From the NCBI GenBank assembly GCA_023935145.1, contig CM043698.1:19843001-19907000 (forward strand): a stretch of 64,000 nucleotides of DNA. Direction: 5' to 3'. The first letter of the stretch is position 1. Each line of letters starts with the position of its first letter. The DNA comes from Bretschneidera sinensis. Taxonomy: Eukaryota > Streptophyta > Magnoliopsida > Brassicales > Akaniaceae. Position numbers and translations under genes: made by a program. A model generated the notes under the pieces. That model did no database searches. It saw only the letters and a program-made list of their open reading frames with translations, and had not been told where the DNA came from. Of the stretch, positions 58,268 through 64,000 are shown piece by piece.

Positions 58268-58812
58268 TTTGATTATCGCCAAGCCAAGGCCCTGGGCCTG
58301 AGTTATAATTGCAAAACATTTTCACTAATCCTACCCAAAGCATCCTTGTTTATGCAGAATGGATGTTGTTGATTTGAACGTCTAAATTAATTAGTTTAGT
58401 TTGACCGTATACGTCTTCGCTCAATGTTTAGGTTCAATTAATGGGAATGGGGAAAATATTACAATGGGGCAAAATCAGGGAATTGCTTTGATGCTAGAGG
58501 TTTCATGCACATTTGTTGGTGTAAAGGTTGCATTTGACAAGAAAGATGCAAGGAGCTTGGCATTGCAGTGGTTTGTGCCGTGGTAGCTGGGGCAATGGCA
58601 CTTGCAGTTTTTGTTTACATAACAGTTATTGTTCAAACTGGATACGCAGGTGTGGGCTTGAACCCAGCAAGGTGTTTAGGCCCGGCATTGTTGCCAAGAG
58701 GCCCATTATGGGATGGGCATTGGGTATTTTGGGGAGGACCTTTTTAGCTTGTATTCTTTATTATGGTTTCACCATGACCTTGCCAAACGGTATTGGCGGA
58801 TGGAGAAAATGA
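58268..58812 (+). pseudogene. Decayed XIP aquaporin copy
   Basis: Pieces of XIP in changing frames. An isolated FDYRQAKALG word is at about 58268-58300. A block with YVFAQCLGSI and ALMLEVSCTF follows (58401-58550). Then a longer undamaged stretch (about 58552-58735) has the second pore motif GLNPARCLGP and LWDGHWVFWGG. After a further frame change comes LACILYYGFT. The 5' exons and first pore motif are missing. The NPARC cysteine is kept. At least two frame changes and the lost 5' half make it non-functional. The C-terminal wording differs from the intact gene, so it is a distinct paralog rather than a recent copy. Confidence 0.88.
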
Positions 58813-59448
58813 TGTAATGAAACTGGATGGGGCTTGTTGGCGACTGATACCAATCCCAGTTAATTTCAGGATAATGACATTAAAGATTAAGTAGAGATCA
58901 TTTAGGCATTTTGCGTTCTTTGTTTATACTATGATCAGTTCAACAAACTCAAATTTTTTTTTTTTGACTTAGTGATTATCTTCGGGTCTTTTATATAAGA
59001 GATTCAAATTCGATCTCTTTCTTTACTAATATACAAAAAAAAAAAGATTTTATTCCATATCTAATTTGATTTCGAGATGATGAGGTTGAAGATGTTCTTC
59101 TTATGCATTGCATATACCCTTATCTGAAAAATTAATGAATTTCATTAGTAAAAGCCACAATACACACAAGTGATGAGCAATAGAAAGCAAATTAAGCATC
59201 GATAAGATCAAAGGTTAATCAAAAGATGTATCTTATTTTTAAAAAAACTAGACTTTGACTTGGATGACACCGTGATAACTCTTTGGCTCCATTTGATTTT
59301 ATATTTGCATGTATAAATTAAGCAATTATATTTAATCAAGTCATGAACTTAAGGTAGTAAACAACTTAATTAGTAAAAAATTTATCATCCTTAATTTTGT
59401 TTACCTTCATATATCTTAGCTAGACATCTATCATATACAAATAATTAA
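58813..59448. other. Intergenic DNA between XIP remnant and EF-hand gene 3' end
   Basis: AT-rich. It probably includes the 3' UTR of the EF-hand gene at its right end. No gene was seen. Confidence 0.5.
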
Positions 59449-60634
59449 TTAGGAAGCTGGCTGCAAGAGTGTAGAAGAAGAAGCAAGGGGCTCATGCACA
59501 ACTGAATTTGAAGACACTGAGATTGGATTTCCCTCTAACTGCAACATGATGCTCCCCAAGATTTCAGTCAATATCTTCTTGAACTCATCTTCTTTAATTA
59601 AATTCCCATCATCGGCATTAATCATCTTAAACACATCTCCAATAACCTTGTCCATCTGTATAATAGTTTTAATGGTGAAAGGAACCACGTTCATGATCAA
59701 TGTCCATCTTCTACAATTTTAAATTAAATGCTTGAAAATAGGTAATCTGTGAATATTGCTGAATCAAAATACCTGCTCAACTGCACCAATTGGAAGTAAA
59801 CCAGCTGATGGAGCAACTGCTTTTAGCACGACTCGCAAATACTCCTTAGAGATCTTCCCATTTCGATCTTTTGGCACGTTTTCTAAAGCTGTGTTCAGTG
59901 ACTGCATTGCAAAACAGAGAAATTCTGAATTCATTCGACAAAAAATCCTAGCTTGAGACTTGAGAGTGAGAAAACAAGACTAATACCTTGTCAAATTCAA
60001 ACTTGTTGGATAACAATCTCTTGATGCCACTTCCATCAAAGGTGTTTTCACTATGAGCAACAATCACAGGCTGCTCTTTGAGATGTTGAGCTACATTCTC
60101 TGCTACTTTCTTGAATTCCACAAAGAATGTCTCTTGAGAGATTGGTTTGTTTTGATCATTGTCAACAAAGGATTGCAAAGCTGGTTCTACAATGTTGCTT
60201 ATAACCTATACAAGGAAAAGCAGCCAAAAAAGGGTGAACATTTTCAGGTTGCTTATATCTTTGATCAGCCAGGGGAAATGCCTTTCCCACTAACGATTTG
60301 TCCTAGAAAATTTGCAGGAAAGGAAAAATAGGAATTACCCAAGAATCTGAAGAAGGGGGCATCCCTCGATCAACTGAAAGTTTTTTAAAAGCCTTAACAA
60401 TGTAATCACGCAGCGATGCTTCAGGTGATTCTATGTGTGAAAATATGGAAACCATCTCTGCTTCATAACTTGGGCTATTGATGAACTCAAGGAAGTCTTC
60501 GCCGTCTATACGGAGGATCACAATAGGGTCTCGTTTCAGATCAGCAGCCATGCCTAGAAGAATATCTGAGAGAACCTCTTTAAACTCTGTTTTGCTTACT
60601 TTTTCTTGCTTGCCATTAGTGAATTCATTCAAAC
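59449..60634 (-). CDS. SCS: EF-hand calcium-binding protein (SCS type), 3' exons only
   Basis: Four consecutive exons of an EF-hand protein resembling the Arabidopsis SnRK2-interacting calcium sensor (At4g38810): 60634-60339, 60205-59987, 59901-59773 and 59655-59449, all GT-AG and in phase (851 nt, ending at TAA). Visible units: GLNEFTNGKQEKVSKTEFKE, a linker with FINSPSYEAEMVSIFSH, FVDNDQNKPISQETFFVEFK, the best EF-loop VPKDRNGKISKEYLRVVL, and MINADDGNLIKEDEFKKIL. Several loops lack the standard acidic residues, so few sites are likely to bind calcium well. The first exon here starts with two bases of a split codon, so 5' exons exist, but a LINE of more than 3.3 kb occupies the upstream intron and the 5' part lies beyond the window. 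The coding exons seen are intact. Confidence 0.85.
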
Positions 60635-60689
60635 CTACATAACAGAGAAAAAATGGCAATCAATTTGGAAAGTGCACAAAATATGAGAG

Positions 60690-63600
60690 AGCTTTTTTTT
60701 TTTTTTTTTAAATAAAAAGCACTTTATTAAATAGTGGCCTCATTTATGACGGAAGAAAACCTTATACACCCGAAAATCAAAGCAACAACACAACTAGACA
60801 AAAACCCAAACAAAAAAACCCAAAAACCAAATAAAACATGCGTTACAATCTAATATGCATTGACAATTGATCTGCCTAAAGACATTTTTCCAAATAAAAC
60901 AGATTGATCCCACTCCGGAAAATTAACTCCTGAGAGTTGGGAGCCCAACTTTATCACGTCTGGAAATGCCTTTCAATAGCCGTGGTAGATCATGAGGGCC
61001 TTCATAACTAACATTCCTTCCCATCTCACCTTGCCGTGCTAGAAAATCCGCCGCTTGGTTTCCTTCGCGATATTGGTGGACCCCTCTAAACGTTATCCCC
61101 TCAAGAGCCACCATTAAATCTTCCCAAAAATCCCATAGGTACCACAAAGAGCATCTCCCTTTCGTAAGCCAATCCACTACAAGACTAGAATCACTTTCAA
61201 TAATCACATTAAAACAATTTAACCTTCTACACAAAATAATCCCTTCTAAGATAGCTCTTAGTTCAGCTCCATTGTTAGTGCCGACACCAAAATGGGTAGA
61301 AAAAGCCCCCTTCACATTGCCAGCCGCATCTCTTACCACCCCCCCACCCCCTCAAGTCTCCGGATTACCACGACAGCTCCCATCGCAGTTCAACTTAACC
61401 CAACCCACAGGAGGTTTCGTCCAGGCTACGAATTTCCGTCGTCTCACCCTATTTCTCGGACATTCAACTTGGAGCTCAGACAAGATCTGCAAATCATTCG
61501 AAGATAGTGGGCGAGATGAATTAATCTCTCAAGCTAAAAAACGAGTCCAGTATTTCACAGACCACCACACTTGGTCGACACTATCTTGCACCCCCTCCAT
61601 TCGTGCCTTGCATATTCTCTTCCAAAGGCACCAAGAAATTAGACACGGTAAGAAACCCGTTAAAATTCTTGTTATGGACGACTTTTTTGCACATTGAAAC
61701 CATGCCGATACCCTCGCCTTCCATGCAGTATGACGGGTACACGGGGCTCCCAAAGCAACACTAGCTCGATCCCAAACCTTAGTAGCAAAATCACCCGAGC
61801 ATAGAACATGATCCAACGTTTCCGTAACTCTCTGAGTACAGCAATTGCACCCAGAAGCTAAAGAAACACCCCTCTTTTGCACTCTTTCATCTACTGCAAT
61901 AGAGTTAAACCATGCTTTCCAAAGGCAGATGGACACTCATTTAGGTATCAAACGGTGCCAAAACCAGTCCTTCCACTGCAGAAGGTCACCTCTGGATCTA
62001 CCCACCTCCCATGCACTTGCTGTCGAGAACTTGCCATCACGTGAAGGGGTCTAGACAAAGACATCCGGGCCAACTTTACCAGTACGCACATTCTGTAAGA
62101 TTTCCAAAGTAGCCTCTGCACCAACCAGATCCGTCAAAAGGCCAACATCCCAAGACTGGTCTGCCCAACAGTCCTTAATTTGAAGCTGAGTGTTGGCAAT
62201 ATCCTCCACCTTCACAGAAAGAGGACTCGAAGCAAGCCACCTATAATGCCAGAAAGAAGCATTGCCTCCTCGCACCAACACTTTAGTGTTCTCAATGACC
62301 TCAGGTAAGATTGAAATGATAGACCTCCAAAAATGAGAGCCTGTAGATCTCCCAGCAGCTATATGACCCTCTTTGAAATATTTCGCTCGGAAAAAATCAG
62401 ACCACAAATTCTTAGTCGACAGTAGGCGATATGCAAACTTCATGTGCAAAGATCGTTGCACCTCTTTAAAATCTCACAAACCCAGACCACCCTCCATCGT
62501 TGGCTTATTCAGTTTCGACCAGGATCGCCAATGAACCTTCCTTTTTCCATCTACCTCCCCCCAAAAAAAATTAGCCAACATAGAATTTATGCGAGAGATA
62601 GTAACCCCCGGGAGACTAATCACCGACATAAGATGTATGGGCATACTTGACAAAACATGGCGCAATAAAATCAACCGTCTCTCTTGAGAAAGCGATTTAA
62701 ATTTCCACCCTGCCACCTTCTTTCTTACTCTTTCTACTAATGGCTCAATTATACGAGTCGTTAATCTACCCGAAACAAGGGGCGCACCCAAGTAAGTAAC
62801 CGGGAAATTTCCTTCCTTGAAACCCGTTAACCTCAACAAAGCACGTTTTCGAGAAGACATAATGAGTTTTGAAGGGAATATTGCCGACTTCTCCTTACTA
62901 ATCAATTGTCCCGACCACCTTTCATGCAAAGCAAGAGTCTCAACAAGTCTTTTTATTGATCTTTTCCCACCATTCGCAAATATTAGAAGATCATCTGCAT
63001 ATAGTAAATGGGAGATTAAGGGAGCCCCAGCCGGATGAGAGAAACTTCCAATTCGCCCTGCCTCAAAATTTTTCTTGAGTAACCGCGTCAACACTTCCTC
63101 CATTACAATAAAAAGATAAGGGGATAGAGGGTCCCCTTGCCTTAAACCCCGCAAAGGGTGAAAATACCCTTTGAAAGTCCCATTCATCATCACAGAAAAC
63201 CACGGGGACTTAATACACTCCCCCACAAGGCGGCAAAAATTATTAGAGAACCCAAAAGCCTTCAAAACCTCCAATAAGAAATTCCAATCAACTCGATCAT
63301 AAGCCTTCGCCATATCAATTTTCACCATCACATTGCCACCTAATGTTTTCTTATTCAAAGAATGAACCATTTCCTGAGCAAGAGAAATATTCTCAAAAAT
63401 GCTTCGTCCTGGCACAAAAGCACCTTGTTCAGGGGAGACCAGCTTATGAATAATCCTCGTCAATCTACTTACAAGAACACAAACTAATAGGGCGGAACTT
63501 GTCAAAACTCGAAGGATCCTGCACTTTCTGGATTAGAACAATAAAAGAAGAGGAGAAAAACCTGGGTAATGGCTCGCCACTAAAAAACTCTTGTGCTGCC

Positions 63601-64000
63601 TCCAACATATCATTTTTGATAATATCCCAACAAGAAATATAGAAAGCAGAACCGAAACCATCAGGTCCTGGACTACTTTGTCTTAGAATGGAAAAAATCG
63701 CTTCTTTCACCTCTTCCTCAGAAAACGCTATACAAAGCATCATATTTTCCTCATCTGAGATAACATTATCAAGAAGGGCCGATAAGTCCGCTTGCTCCAC
63801 CTCCGAAGACGCTGTTAATACCTCTCGAAGATACTGAGTGGCTCCTGAATGAACATCTTCAGCAGTGTTCAAAACCCTCCCATCCGCTAGAACCATACGA
63901 GAAATGCGCCCCTGCTACCGACGTTGATTTATCGAAGCATGAAAAAACTTAGTGTTCTGGTCACCCTCCGTCAGCCACTTCTTTTTTGCCATTTGACCCA
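60690..64000 (-). mobile_element. L1-type LINE, ORF2 RT and RNase H, inserted in the EF-hand gene intron
   Basis: Minus-strand non-LTR retrotransposon, same strand as the EF-hand gene. The 3' end is at a T run (60693-60710, poly(A) on the minus strand). ORF2 is read from beyond the window end (WLTEGDQNTKFFHASINQRR near 63990-63920) through the RT fingers (SPGPDGFGSAFY), AKAYDRVDWNFL, GLRQGDPLSPYLF, LLYADDLLIFANG, a Zn-knuckle-like C-terminal region (GCNCCTQRVTETLDHVLCSG) and a C-terminal RNase H (NCDGSCRGNPE, NNGAELRAILEG, IESDSSLVVDWL, GNQAADFLAR). The frame is broken by a shift near 63480, stops near 62475, 62052, 61937 and 61530, and a disrupted G-run near 61345. It is inactive. The endonuclease and ORF1 lie outside the window. 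Confidence 0.93.

Overview
This is a nuclear segment from a non-Brassicaceae eudicot. The evidence is spliced genes with GT-AG introns, AT-rich intergenic DNA, an XIP-class aquaporin (a subfamily absent from Brassicaceae and monocots), plant copia, gypsy, MULE and L1-type elements, and a plastid-derived insertion. I cannot name the species.

Layout. 1-4076: AT-rich DNA with a TCGAG-rich dispersed repeat, then the promoter and 5' UTR of an alkaline/neutral invertase gene (4077-7917, +). 11099-14696 (+): a six-exon ERD2/KDEL-receptor-like gene with a 127-bp foldback in intron 2. 15536-17600: remnant of a Ty3/gypsy-like element. 17640-27060: a large A-rich non-coding block built of diverged internal duplications, with a tandem array of about 100-bp units (24.9-26.4 kb) and 34-bp ACGCGT repeats. 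A Pack-MULE carrying a broken aspartyl-protease gene fragment sits inside it (19395-21023, with a perfect 9-bp target duplication). 30580-31465: a MITE with an AT-trinucleotide core. 31500-32300: unrecognised decayed coding fragments. 33111-37803: a complete Ty1/copia retrotransposon with two LTRs and a 5-bp target duplication, whose single gag-pol frame is closed by eight stop codons.

38050-39963 (-): LAP5/PKSB-type III polyketide synthase. 42247-47572 (-): methylthioadenosine nucleosidase (MTN), eight exons. 48862-52523 (-): a COBRA-like gene interrupted by a roughly 1.3-kb plastid insertion (49143-50387 core) that carries trnD-GUC and an intact psbM. Part of the last COBRA-like exon appears to be missing. 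55836-57379 (+): an intact XIP aquaporin, followed by a decayed XIP copy (58268-58812). 59449-60634 (-): the 3' half of an EF-hand gene of the SCS type. An L1-type LINE (60690 to beyond the window end) lies in one of its introns, so the 5' exons are outside the window.

The genes do not form one pathway. What links them is ancestral order: from memory, Arabidopsis keeps MTN2-LAP5-A/N-InvB together at At4g34840-34860 and ERD2-like-MTN1-EF-hand (SCS) together at At4g38790-38810. This window holds both sets in one block, as expected for an unduplicated ancestral order that was split by reciprocal gene loss in Arabidopsis. All exon joins were derived by hand from splice signals, phase and family similarity, and all family calls are by recognition rather than database search.
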